Positions 10,692-21,516 of a stretch of 64,000 nucleotides of DNA are shown here, one piece after another. Position numbers and translations under genes: made by a program. The notes under the pieces were generated by a model, which saw only the letters and a program-made list of their open reading frames with translations, was not told the DNA's origin and ran no database searches. The stretch spans positions 157,784,329 to 157,848,328 of the forward strand of contig CM053143.1 in assembly GCA_028571685.1 (NCBI GenBank), read 5' to 3'. This DNA comes from Heterohyrax brucei (lineage: Eukaryota; Chordata; Mammalia; Hyracoidea; Procaviidae). The first letter of the stretch is position 1. Every line of letters begins with the position of its first letter.

Positions 10692-11960
10692 AGATTTTAG
10701 AACACCACAACTGGAACTCTTGGTCAATTATGCTCCTTGTTTTTGGAGTTTGATGAGCATCTTGGGTAGATATGTTGTGCATCTTTTGGGATGTCAGAGA
10801 AGTTTTCTGTCAGCAAGTATTCAACAATTCTCTCTGTATTTTCTGATACCATCACTTTTCTGGCACTCCAATCACTTGCAAGTTATTTCCCTTGATAGAG
10901 TCCCATGTAACACTCAATGATTCTTCATTTTTCTTAATCTCTTTATCTGCTTTTTTCTCGTAAATGTTGGTGCCAGTTGCTTAATCTTCAGTCTCACCAA
11001 TTCTGCAATCTATTGCCTCAGTCTAGCTCCATGGACATTCTACTGAATTGTCTAACTGTGATTTTATTGTTAATCTGCTGAATTTCAAATAGTTGTTGCC
11101 CTAGCAATTCTTGTAACTTGTTTAATTTTTCATTTTGTTCTGCTACACTTTGTTTCATCTTCATCCTAATTTCTTGGAGAGCTCTGTATGCAACTCTTTT
11201 GTATTCTGCCTCTAATAAAAGACTTCTTCATCTGGAGAGCTTTTTATTCTTTATTTTGGAAGTTTTCTGAAGCTGTGGTGATCTCCTGATTTATTTCTTT
11301 AAATGGTTAGAAATTGATTGTTGTCTCTGAGCCATCAGCAAGCTATAGTGATCTATTTGTTAGGTTGTTGTACTCTAACATATATATGTACAAATTTGTT
11401 TGGTTGTCTAGGTAGTCTAATTTGAGCTAGGGTGATAATTGGAGCCTTAATAATTCTGATGCCCTGCCACAGAAAAGTAGCAGGAATTGCTGACTTGAAG
11501 TAGCTGGTGGAAGTCTTCTTCTACTTCTCTGTTGGTTTCTCTCCCCAAGTCTGGGAGAGAAGCTCAGGACATATATATCAAATGTCCCACTTCTGACCCA
11601 TAGCGCATTGGAATTTAGCCTACAGTGTAGAGTGGAGAAGATAGGGAAGAAAGACTGGGGGTAAGGAGAAAAATAAGCACTTAGGAAAAGATTGAGCCTT
11701 GAGGGTTCACAAGCATGTAGCTTGAGCCAGTCCAGTGGAAGTAGCCTGGGGCTCTGTGGGTTCAGTTCCGGGGATAGATTCCCTATTTTTGGAAATTTGG
11801 TAGGTGCCTTCTCACAATCATCATGACAGCTCATTCGTATGCACCAATCTCTTTGTATTGCTGCTGATACCATAACGTGTAGGAGACGTGCTGGTTTCAG
11901 GGCTATTGACAAGAAATGTATGGAAAGAAATGCATGTTTTGCAATCAATGGCATAGGATA
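10692..11960 (-). mobile_element. old L1 5'UTR and ORF1, minus strand
   Basis: On the minus strand the order is a 5'UTR-like block (about 11960-11330), then ORF1. The ORF1 part translates to TWDSIKGNNLQVIGVPEK at about 10909-10855 and has a coiled-coil region around 11200-11050. Further on, the complement of acatatctacccaagatgct (near 10770) is the usual ORF1 downstream block. Frames are broken, ORF2 is absent, and the element stops near 10692. Confidence 0.68.
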
Positions 11961-12899
11961 TTTGAAGAGACTGAGACTAATGTATTTCTGGCTATAGTGT
12001 AGCTAAGAACAGAGAAAAGAATCTAAGTCATTCTTTTACAATAAAGGAAAAATTTAAAAGAAGAAATTACAACAAAAATTATCACCACCATATCAACACA
12101 TGCAAAACAAATTCAAAACATTTTAGTAAATTCTTAGATCTGCAGTATTTAAAAATAAGCATGTGTCTCAGTATCTATTTTCAAGGTAGTTATTTTTGTG
12201 GTTCTAATTTGAGATCGAAGACAAAAATTAGACAACATTTTGAATTAATAAGCCTATAAGATCTCTAAATGGTATTTTTTTACATCTCTCATTTTATTGT
12301 TAAAAATAAACTTCTCAGCTAATCTACATTTTTTAAAATAAAGATATATTTTAACTGACTTGAAAGCAATTGATTTTCTTGGGAAAAACTATTAAAGATA
12401 TTTTGAAGGAAAATGCAAAAGTTCTCATTAACACCTCTACCAGCAGACATCGCTGAGCGTATCAACTAGCATTTTTCATGAATATGCAATTAAGTGAATA
12501 TAAATGCTTATATTTTCAACAATGTTATCATGCTTCAGCTACTCTTTAGTAAACTTCTTTGTATGTTTTTTATAACTAGCATAATTATAATAATTCTTTG
12601 TAATAGTTATTAGTCCTCAAGTTTTGTGTTTAACTAAAAATGGAAAAATACTGGATATTTTAGGCTAACAGCTTGTAGCTCCTGAAATAAGAATTGAAAA
12701 AAGATATGGATCTTTTACACTTGTTACACATGAAGTGATAGCATTTGTATATGAATCAGAATATGTTCTCTAATAGCTCCATGCATGTTTTCATGTATTT
12801 CTGATCCATTTATAAATTCCAAACTTTAGATACTGTGCTTGAAGTAATCTGGGGAAAATAATACATCGTAATAACCAAAGTGTTTTCCTAGTGCCCCCC
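11961..12899. other. AT-rich unresolved DNA
   Basis: Nothing could be recognised. A homopolymer ccccccc lies near 12894-12900, at the edge of the next element. Confidence 0.5.
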
Positions 12900-13745
12900 C
12901 CTTATTTTTTTGAGGTAAAATATAAATGCACAGCAAAATGTATGCTAATTTAACAATTTCTACATGTTTAATTCAGTGGTATTGATTACATTCTTCAAGT
13001 TGTGCAACAATTTTCACCATTCTTTTTCAAGTTATTCTACCACCATTAACATAAACTCAATGACCTTTGGTTATTGGTTGTCATCAAGCCATGTTACAAC
13101 TCATAGCAACTTCATGATAATTTTTGGTTTCTATATACTTGCTTATTTATGTAAGTTAGATAAATCTGTATCTCACTTACATAAAATAAGCAAATATATA
13201 AAAAAACAAAGATTACTATTAGATTGCCATAGTCCAAATCAGTATTTGTTCCTTTGCAACTATCTTATTTTACTCAGCTTTATAGTTTCAAGGATTATTT
13301 ATGTTGTGGCATGCACTATAATTTTATTTATCTTTACAGGTGAATAATATTCCGTTGTATACATATGCCATATTTTATTTATTCTTTCATCTGTTCATCT
13401 ACATTTCAGTTGTTGGCACATTTTGTCTATTACAATAACTACTGAAGTGAACACTTGGATTCTAGTTTTTGTTTGTGTTCCTGTTTCATTTATATTGTGT
13501 AAATACTGAGGATTAGAATTAACAATTATATGTTCAACTTCTAGTGAACCAAAAAAAACTGTTCTAAACTGGCTGTACCATTTTACATTCCCACTAGTAG
13601 TGAATGAATATTTGAGTTTCTCCATAGCCTCACCAATACCTTTGTTTGTTTGTTTAATTTTAATTATGCCTGTTATAAAAGGGGATGAAATGTCATCTCT
13701 TGGTGGTTTTGATTTGCATCTCTCTAATAGCCAATAGCTAATGGG
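12900..13745 (-). mobile_element. old L1 3' part, minus strand, split by RTE
   Basis: Begins with an L1 3'UTR-like section also seen at 34757, then the ORF2 C-terminal block (complements of ttctttcatctgttcatc, cccactagtagtgaatg and tttgatttgcatctctc). It stops at caatagctaatggg (13732-13745) and resumes 13 kb away at caatggctaatggc (26767-26780), showing that one older L1 was split by the composite insertion between. Confidence 0.8.
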
Positions 13746-13842
13746 AAACCCTGGTGGTGTAGTGGTTAAGTGCTATAGCTGCTAACCAAAAGGCACACCC
13801 TTCAAATCTACTAGGTGATCCTTGGAAACTCTAGGGGGCAGT
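13744..13842 (+). repeat. AfroSINE head fused to RTE 5' end
   Basis: Head aaccctggtggtgtagtgg and body ccttggaaactctaggggg are clear, but the SINE 3' third is missing. It joins directly at about 13842 to RTE 5' sequence (ctgtggtggcttgtgtgtta). The left duplication of the whole insertion abuts the SINE head, so head plus RTE may have been inserted as one unit. Confidence 0.7.
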
Positions 13843-14738
13843 TATTTGTACTGTGGTGGCTTGTGTGTTACTGCAATGTTGGAAGCTATTCCACTGTTAT
13901 TTCAAGTGCTAGTAGTATTACCAATGATGGAGAAGATTCAGCAGAACTTCCAAAATAAGACAGAATAGAAAAACAACCCAGTGTATACTTCTGAAAATAA
14001 TTAGCCAGTGAGAATCTTATGAATAGGAGCAGAACATTGATAGAAATGGTAAAGCCCTGTCTCCTCAAAGTAGAGTTGACTTTAATGATGTGGATAGAGC
14101 AAAGTTTTTGGAAACTTCATTTGTTGATATGGCATCACTTAAAATAAGAAGAAATAGTTGCAAACTTTCAATAATAATCTGAACCTGGAACGCATGAAGG
14201 CTGAATCTAGGAAAACTGGAAATTGCAAAAAAAAAAAAAAAAAAGAAAGAAAGAAATGGAAGGGAATGCATGAACATAAATATCATAGGCATTAGTCATT
14301 AGTGAGATGAAATGGATTGTTACTGGTTGTTTTGAATCAGACAATCATATGCCCTACTGTACCAAGAATGACTTCTTGAAGTGGGATGTCATGAAATTCA
14401 TTGTCAAAAAGAACATTTTAAGGTCTATCCTGAAGTGCAACACTGCCAGTGATGGGATAACATCCATATGCCTGTAAGAAAATCTGGTAAACATGACTAA
14501 TATTCAAATGTACTCATTAGCCATTAATGCCAAAATTAAGAATTTGAAGATTTTTATCAACTTCAATAGTCTAATGTTGGTCAAACATGCAATTAATATG
14601 CATTGAAAATTACTGTTGATTAGAATAAGAAAGCTGGAACAAAGATCAGTAGTAGCAAAATAAGGCTTTGGTGGTAGAAATGACAGGAGATCTCATGATA
14701 GAATTTTGAAAAACTGATGACTTATTAATTGCTAATCT
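13843..14738 (+). mobile_element. RTE LINE, 5' part with endonuclease region
   Basis: First of several pieces of one RTE: 13843-14738, 15160-15216, 15384-17431 and 26481-26766. This part includes the 5' leader (cagcagaacttcc near 13939) and the start of the endonuclease ORF, seen in fragments such as ataatctgaacctggaacg, acaatcatatgccctact and cgtcaaaaag-like gtcaaaaagaacattt. Poly(A)-like and frameshift insertions, e.g. near 14226-14244, destroy the frame. Confidence 0.82.
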
Positions 14739-15159
14739 TTTTATTTATTGTGATTGATTGAAAGTGTACAATCCAATACAAGTTTGTATGCCTGCCTCTG
14801 TGTGGCTCCCATTGCCCTCCCTTCCCAAAAACAGCACACTCCTCTTATGCATTCTATACATCTCATATCCCCCTAAAAATCTCCTGTCCCTTTCTCTCCA
14901 CGCTCCCCCCCACCTTCAGTAAGAGGCCAGCAGGATGGCATCTTACAGATGCATAGAACCATAAAGTACACGATATGGTCACTCTGTGTCACTGAGGCCA
15001 ATGCACTCCTGTCTGAAGAGTTGGCCTCAGTAATGATTTATGGATAGGGGGTAACATCAAGACCAAGGGCCATGCTTCCAAGGGGAACCTTGAGACCCCT
15101 AGGCCATCAATCGTGGCCTTTTAGTGGAGTTCTCAGGGTTAACCCTTTTTATTCTCATG
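14739..15159 (-). mobile_element. L1 3'UTR fragment inserted in RTE, minus strand
   Basis: Matches the L1 3'UTR pieces at 40256 and 54004 (for example taagaggccagcaggatggc and agatgcatagaaccataaag). RTE sequence is duplicated around it: attaattgctaatctt on the left (14723-14738) and attgcaaatatctc on the right (about 15163). A 5'-truncated insertion of about 420 bp. Confidence 0.8.
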
Positions 15160-15216
15160 TTCATTGCAAATATCTCTTATCAACAAAATAAATGGCATCT
15201 GTAAATGGGGATCTGT

Positions 15217-15383
15217 TGGAAACCCTGGTGGTATAGTGGTTAAATACTCCATCTGCTAACCAAAAGGTAGGCAGTTTAAATCCATCAGGTATTCCTTGGA
15301 AACTCTATGGAGCAGTTCTACTCTTCCTACAGGGTTACTATGAGTTGGAATTGATTTGACAGCACTGTGTTTGCTTTTTTTTT
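15217..15383 (+). repeat. AfroSINE inserted in RTE, plus strand
   Basis: Well preserved: ggaaaccctggtggtatagt, gctaaccaaaaggtagg, ccttggaaactctatgg, gagttggaattgatttgaca. The RTE endonuclease region continues on each side. Confidence 0.9.
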
Positions 15384-16397
15384 CTTACACAGAGATCAAA
15401 GCTCGTGGAATACACAGAAATCAAATCAGCTGTATCACAGGCAAGAGATTATGGAGAGGCAAGAAATTATGGAGAGGTCAGAACAAGGCCAAGGGCCAGT
15501 TGCAGAACAGACCATAAATTTATCATTTAAAAGTGCAAATTGAAGGTGAAGAAAATTAGAACAATTCTTCAAGAGACAAACTATGACCTTGAGTTTATGT
15601 CACCAGAATTTAGAATCATCTCAAGAATAGATTTGAAGTACTGAATACTAATGACCAAAGACCAGATGAATTTGGAATGACATCAAGAACTTCATACTTA
15701 AAGAAAGTAAACCTCATTAAAAACACAGGAAAGCAAGAAAAGACCAAAATGGGTAGCAGAAGAGACTCTGAAATTTTCTCTTGCATGTAGAATAGCTAAA
15801 GAGATGCAAAAGAGATGAACATAAGATTTCAAACAAAGGACAGTTTGAGAAGCCAAAGCCAACCAAGTGCTGTAGAGTCAGATCTGAAGACAAAGTATTA
15901 TAATAAAGAGTGAAAAGACCTAGAGTTAGGAATTCAAACAGAAAAAAGATGTTCAGCATTTCTTCAAAAGAACTGAAGGAAAAAAAATCAAGCCCTACTT
16001 TGCATTACTGAAGGATTCTATGTTCAAAATATTGAATGTTGCAGAGAACGTCAAAAGAAGATTGAAGAAATACAGAGATTTCTCACCAAAAAAAAAAAAA
16101 AAGGTTGATGTTCAGCCATTTTAGAAGGTAGCCTATAATCAAGAACTGAAGGTACGGAAAGAAGTCCAAGCTTCACTGAAGGCAATGGAGAAAAACAAGA
16201 CTCCAGGAGTTCAACGAACACCAACTAAGATGTTTCAACAAACAGATGCAAAGCTTAAAATTCTTCTTCTATGCCAAGAAATTGGGAAAAGAGATAACTG
16301 ACCAAATGATTGGAAGGGATTCATGTTTGCACCCAAATTCCAAAGAAGGGCCATTCAGCAGAATTTAGAGATTGTTGACCAATATCAGTAATAGCTT

Positions 16398-16429
16398 GCC
16401 AAGCCAAGTGCCGTCGAGTCGGATTCGAT
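16398..16429 (-). repeat. ultra-short SINE/RTE-tail insertion, 32 bp
   Basis: Consists of little more than gccaagtgccgtcgagtcgg (minus-strand 3' tail). Flanked by the 9-bp direct repeat taatagctt at 16389-16397 and 16430-16438 inside RTE sequence. Same short motif as at 17190, 27388 and 58411. Confidence 0.7.
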
Positions 16430-17189
16430 TAATAGCTTATGAACTTAAAATTTTCATGAAGGTAATTTAAAAATAGTTGCAAAAAGACATCAACAGGGAA
16501 CTGCCAGAAATTCAAGGCAAATTCAGAAGAGAATGTGGAGTCAGACATATCACTGTTGATGTCAGATACATTATGGATGAAAGCAGAATGCCAGAAGGAT
16601 GTATACTTTTGTTCTATCAATTACGCAACAGCATATCCCTAAGAAGTTATGAGTAACATTGTGAAGAATAGAAATACCAGAATACTTAGTGTGTTCATGA
16701 GGAATCTGTGCATAGACCAAGAGGCAGTCATCCCCACAGAACAAGAGAATACTGCATGGTTTAAAATAAAGTAAGATGTGTTTAAGAGTCAATTCCTTTA
16801 ATCATGCTTATTAGTCTCTTGACTTGGCTTATTCAGTCTGGATGCTGAGCAAACAAGAAGCTGAACTTTATAATGAAAAAATTCGTATCAAGATTAAAAG
16901 AAGACTCCTTAACAATTTGCAATATGCAGATGACACCTAGCTTAAAGTGCAAGAACTTGAATCACTGACTGATGTACATCAAAGATTAAGGCCTTAAGTA
17001 TGGATTATACCTCAACATAAAGAATACAAAAGTCCTCACAACTGGACCAATAAACAACATTATGATAAATGGAGAAAAGAGTGAACTTAGTAAGGATTAG
17101 ATTTTACTTGTTTCTCAATGAAGGTCCTTGAAAGCAGCAGTCAATAAATCAAGAGGAGTATTTCATTAGGTAAATCTGTTACAAAAGCC

Positions 17190-17213
17190 AGTCAGCCAAG
17201 TGCCGTCGAGTTG
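17190..17213 (-). repeat. ultra-short SINE/RTE-tail insertion, about 24 bp
   Basis: Core gccaagtgccgtcgagttgg lies within the RTE ORF, where the other RTE copies have nothing. A direct repeat is at best three bases (gcc), so the mechanism is less clear than at 16398 and 27388. Confidence 0.6.
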
Positions 17214-17925
17214 GCCTTTCTAAAATGTTAAAACAAACCAACAAACAAACCAAAGACATAACTTTGAAGACTAAGGTGCTCCTGAATCAGTCTTTGGTGC
17301 TTTCAGTTGCCTCATATGATGTGAGGGCTGGACAAGACATAAGGAAGATTTAAGAAGAATCGATACCTTTTAATTATTGTCTCGACAAATTATATTAAAT
17401 ATACCATGCACTGCCAGAAAGACAAAAAAAAAAAATTGTCTTTGGTTGACAGAGTCAAGATGGCAGACTACACACACATCTCCTTAATTCTCTCTGAAAA
17501 CTAAATCCTGGACTAATAACTGAATGGAGCACTCTGGACAACCAGGGAGCACTTGGATATAGCATAGGGTTGTCAGATTGGACTATGCGCAATTAAACAG
17601 GAAACTTCCACTCTGGCATGAGCCAGTGCATGGTAAGCCCCGTTCCTGCTGACTAACTGCCTGGGTGGTTTGCAGGCACTGATGCCTTTTTTTTTTTTTT
17701 TGTTATCCAGCAGGCAGGTGATGGGCATTAGCTGGCAAATATACTGAACTACAGTACTAAAGTAGAAACTATTTAGGGCTGCATAAATAGTATGTGGGAT
17801 AGCAACATTTTGAGATCCTGGGTGTTGATTGACAGTACCACTGCCTCTCCACCCTTTTTCTGAGCTCCACCATAGATTCTGCTGTTTCACAGGAAGGAAA
17901 GCTTGGCCAGGATGCCATCTTGGTT

Positions 17926-18161
17926 GGCTGGGAGGCAGAATCACCCAACTGGAGGCTCTTAAGAGTCCCTCTTAAGAGGGACTAATTCCCAAACTCAGAA
18001 GCATTGCCAGCCTTGAAAGCGGTTTGCCAGCAGAAAGGCTGTGTCTAGCACAGTGTTTCCTTATGGGTGATGCCTGGCTGAGGATGGCAGCAAGGCTGTA
18101 ACCCCTCCCTATTTTGAATTACATCATAGCATCTGAAGATGGCCAAAAAGATGCTTCTGTT
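17926..18161 (+). repeat. inverted repeat, left arm (L1 5'UTR)
   Basis: This 236-bp part of the L1 5'UTR is matched, base for base except one position (18941), by the reverse complement at 18710-18945. It is the presumed donor because it continues smoothly into 5'UTR on both sides. Confidence 0.95.
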
Positions 18162-18589
18162 GTCAGCTGGAAGGTGGGGCCTGCCCCACCTGACGGCCTG
18201 ACAGATTTGGGCAGCTATCAGCCAACTCCTAGATTTTAAAATAAGACCGCCTGGGGAAATAACTGCTGAGTAGGCCAATGGCGTCTCTTCTAGCCTTTAC
18301 TGACCCATATTATAGGGTTGGTTGATGGGTCCCCAGAGTCTCAAGAAGTAGGGCACCATCCTTACCAGCTAGAGGGCAGAGCCTGCCACCCCAGAGAGTC
18401 TACTGGGGCCAGTCACTACAGTACACAGAAGTGGCTAATGATCAACTCTTTTCTCAGAACTATACCTCAGCTCCTGTTGAGGTAACACTAAATAAACTAA
18501 GCAGCATATAGATGGCCTGAAGACAACAAACCATCACTAGCCATTTAAAGAAACAGCTCACCTTGGCTCTGGAAAATTCCCAAAATAAG

Positions 18590-19640
18590 AATCAAAAAAC
18601 TTCCCAGATGAAGAAGCCTTTCCAAAACAATCAGAGGTTGAGTACAGAAGAATTATATATAGATCCCTCCTAGAGATTAAACAAAATGAAAAATTAAACA
18701 GGCTATTTGAACAGAAGCATCTTTTTGGCCATCTTCAGATGCTATGATGTAATTCAAAATAGGGAGGGGTTACAGCCTTGCTGCCATCCTCAGCCAGGCA
18801 TCACCCATAAGGAAACACTGTGCTAGACACAGCCTTTCTGCTGGCAAACCGCTTTCAAGGCTGGCAATGCTTCTGAGTTTGGGAATTAGTCCCTCTTAAG
18901 AGGGACTCTTAAGAGCCTCCAGTTGGGTGATTCTGCCTCCTAGCCTGAATTAAACAGGCTATTTGAATATATATCAATTATCTGAAATGCAACGGATCGA
19001 TAACAAAATTACAAAATTAGGTAATTTGATCCAAAGCCAAATAGTAGAATTGAGGAGATGGAAGTTAGACTTAATAACCTTGAGGATAGAGCAACTGACA
19101 CCAGCATTTATAAGAAAAAATCAGAGAAAGAAAAATGAGAGCATTAAGAAACACATGGGACTCTATCAAGAGGAATAATCTAGGATTAATTGATTTCCCA
19201 AACAAGGAGGTGTAGCTGAAAACACAGAGAGTACTGCTGTTGAGTTGCTGACTGAAAACACCCTTGAAATTATGAAAGAAGAGCATATAGATATCCAACA
19301 TGTGAACTGAATACCACAAAAACTAGATCCCTAAAGAAAGACACCAACACATATTATCAAGCTTAATAAAATGAAACATAAACAGATGCTCTTAAAGTCA
19401 GCCAACATTCAGAGGGAAACTCTATAGGCTTTTGTCTGAATTCTCAGTAGAAATGATGTTGGCAACGAGGCAGTGGGATGACACATTGAAAGCCTTGAAG
19501 GAAAAAAAAAACTTCCAAGCAAGAATTACATATCCTGCAAAACTGTCTCTCAGATATGAAGATGAAATGAAGACATTTGCAGATAAACAGAAGCTTACAG
19601 ACTTTGTAAAAACCAAACTCAAACTATAAGAAATGCTGAA
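18590..19640 (+). pseudogene. L1 ORF1 remnant with foldback insertion
   Basis: Begins around KNFPDEEAFPKQSEVEYRRI (near 18595), runs to EIKQNEKLNRLFE, is cut by the inverted insert, and resumes with a coiled-coil region to about 19190. A C-terminal block NFQARITYPAKLSLRYEDEM and TFADKQKLTDFVKTK lies at about 19510-19620. The insertion alone destroys the protein. The latter block recalls half-L1 (HAL1)-like or older L1 ORF1 tails, so this subfamily may differ from the copy at 20118. Confidence 0.75.
18710..18945 (-). repeat. inverted repeat, right arm (inserted copy)
   Basis: Reverse complement of 17926-18161, 235 of 236 bases identical. It sits in ORF1 between perfect 20-bp direct repeats aattaaacaggctatttgaa (18692-18711 and 18948-18967). 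No poly(A) is present at either end. Confidence 0.95.
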
Positions 19641-20117
19641 AGAAGCTCTTTGCTTAGAAAAACAAACCAATTAACTGTATATTTAAGGAATTAATGTGGG
19701 ACACAGCATTCAGAAACCTACTCAGTTAGGGAAGTCACAAAACTCAATAGAAGCTACAATATTAAAAGAAGGAAACCAGTGATCATATCACCAAAGCTAT
19801 GACACCATCACATTAAAAAGAGGGATATCTGAGGTAGTTACAGTCTTTCCAGATGGAGACTAAGTTAAAAAGACATCCAGCAATTAAATTGGGTTTAAAC
19901 CTAGAATATTAAGGGGGATCATAGGAGAACCAGCAAAGCACAATAACAATGCAACACATCAATGTAAGAACCTTAATACAGGAGTCTCAATAAACTCATA
20001 ACCAACACTGAAGAACATGAAAAGTCAACCCATAAAGAAAAAAAAGCCATAACAGAGTGTTAAAAGCAACATAGAAAACACTAAAACAAAAATAAATACA
20101 TTGAAATGACAGCACTA

Positions 20118-21513
20118 GTAAGTGGAGTCAAAATGGCAGACTAAACACATACCTCTTGAAATCCCTCTGGAAACCAAGAGCTGAATTGATAATTAAACTG
20201 AGACTTACGGACACCTAGTAAACCCTAGGACATGGCATGGGGCTATTAATTTGGACTTCATACCACTGAATGTAAAACCTCCTCTCTTTTGCCATCCCCC
20301 ACTCTTGGTGAGTGCTGACTTTCACAGACTGAAGGTAACTGGCCATTTTAACTTTTTTTTCCTCTGTCTTAGTTGATGGGCAGAGCTGGGACTTGACTAG
20401 CAGCTAATCTCAGAAGCACAGCTGGCAGGATCGTTGGGTGAAATTGCCATATTTTGAGAGCCTTACTTTGGCCTCTGTGCATCTGGGCACCTTTGGCCTC
20501 TCTTTGCGCCTCTGACATAGAGTAGCCTGTACCAAGGCAGGTGGGGAAAGTGTGTGGGATGCCATCTTGTTCCACCACAAGGTGGATAAACCCATACAGA
20601 GGCCTCAGTTGTATCTAATTCCTAGGCCAGGAGGCAGTGCCTCCCTGGAGGATAGTGCTTTTCTGGAAGAAAAGCAGTATTTTACACAGTGTCGCCTACA
20701 GCTGGGGACAAGCAGCAGAGGCCAGCAGGGCAGTAGTATTCTGTATTTTGAAATAGTTTATAACATCTGGAGTTGGGTATAGAGGTGCTTACTTTGATAG
20801 CTGGGAAAAGGGACCTGTACACCCGAAAACCTGACTGACTTTGGAAGTTGTCAGATTCCTGTTACCTTTCATTTTAAGATGGCTTAGAGAAACAACTGCA
20901 GTCCATCCTCACAGCATCTCTCTCAGCCTTTTTTGACTCACATGATGCCCAAAAAGCAGAACCATGAAATCACCCATGGCTTCAGATGGCCCCCAAAAGA
21001 AACAACCAAAGAACTTCCCAGACGAAGAAACCTTTCTGAAATTGTTGGAAGGTGAATACAAAAGGATTACATACAGAGCCTACCTAAACATTATACAAAA
21101 TGCAGCAGAGGAAAATGAAAAATTAAGCAAGCTGTTCGGATAGAACACCAGAAAACCAACAAATCAAGAACAAAATCAAAGACACAGAGACCTCAATTCA
21201 AAGCCAAGGAAACAGAATGGAATAAACAGAAAATAGACTTTCTGACTTGGAAAACAGAGTTACTGACTCCAGCATCTGTGAGGAGAAATTAGAAAAAAGA
21301 AACAAGACAAATGAAGAAGCGTTAAGCATTAACATGTGGGATTCTATTAAGAGGAACAATCCGTGATTCATTGGAGTTCCTGAACAGGACAAGACATCTG
21401 AGAACACAGAGAGCTTTGTTGCTGAGTGGCTGACAGAAACTTCCCAGAAATTATGAAAGAAGAAAATACAGATAACCAAGATGCATATAGAACGCCACTC
21501 CACAGAGATCTCA
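20118..21513 (+). mobile_element. second L1, 5'-complete, 3'-truncated in ORF1
   Basis: Starts agtcaaaatggcagacta, has 5'UTR to 20941, ATGATG at 20942, then ORF1 to 21513 where it stops within an A-rich stretch (agagatctcaaaa). It splits the ORF2 start of the host L1: aaatgacagcacta (20104-20117) before it and aaatgacggcacta (21514-21527) after it, a 13/14 duplication. ORF1 is frame-broken. A rearrangement between the similar 5' end and ORF2 start is an alternative. Confidence 0.75.
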
Positions 21514-21516
21514 AAA

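Larger units (their letters stand above)
15384..17431 (+). mobile_element. RTE LINE, endonuclease end through RT
   Basis: Continues the RTE: late endonuclease, linker, RT palm, then post-RT. The catalytic YADD lies at 16923-16934 but is followed one codon later by TAG (16938). The cagaaattcaaggcaaattc block near 16505 and catgaggaatctgtgcatag near 16697 match RT regions of the RTE at 49808. It breaks off at 17431, where a 9-kb L1 interrupts it; the 3' end is at 26481. Confidence 0.85.

Noticed and set aside
11427..11954. A 175-codon minus-strand open frame as a gene
   Set aside because: It lies within the 5'UTR-like part of an old minus-strand L1 and has no recognisable domain.
12894..12960. 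A poly(C) and A-rich stretch as a regulatory site
   Set aside because: It is the edge of an old L1; no motif beyond the homopolymer.
16081..16110. A poly(A) near 16088 as the end of an inserted element
   Set aside because: RTE sequence continues on both sides without a duplication; it is an expansion of an A-rich part of the RTE.
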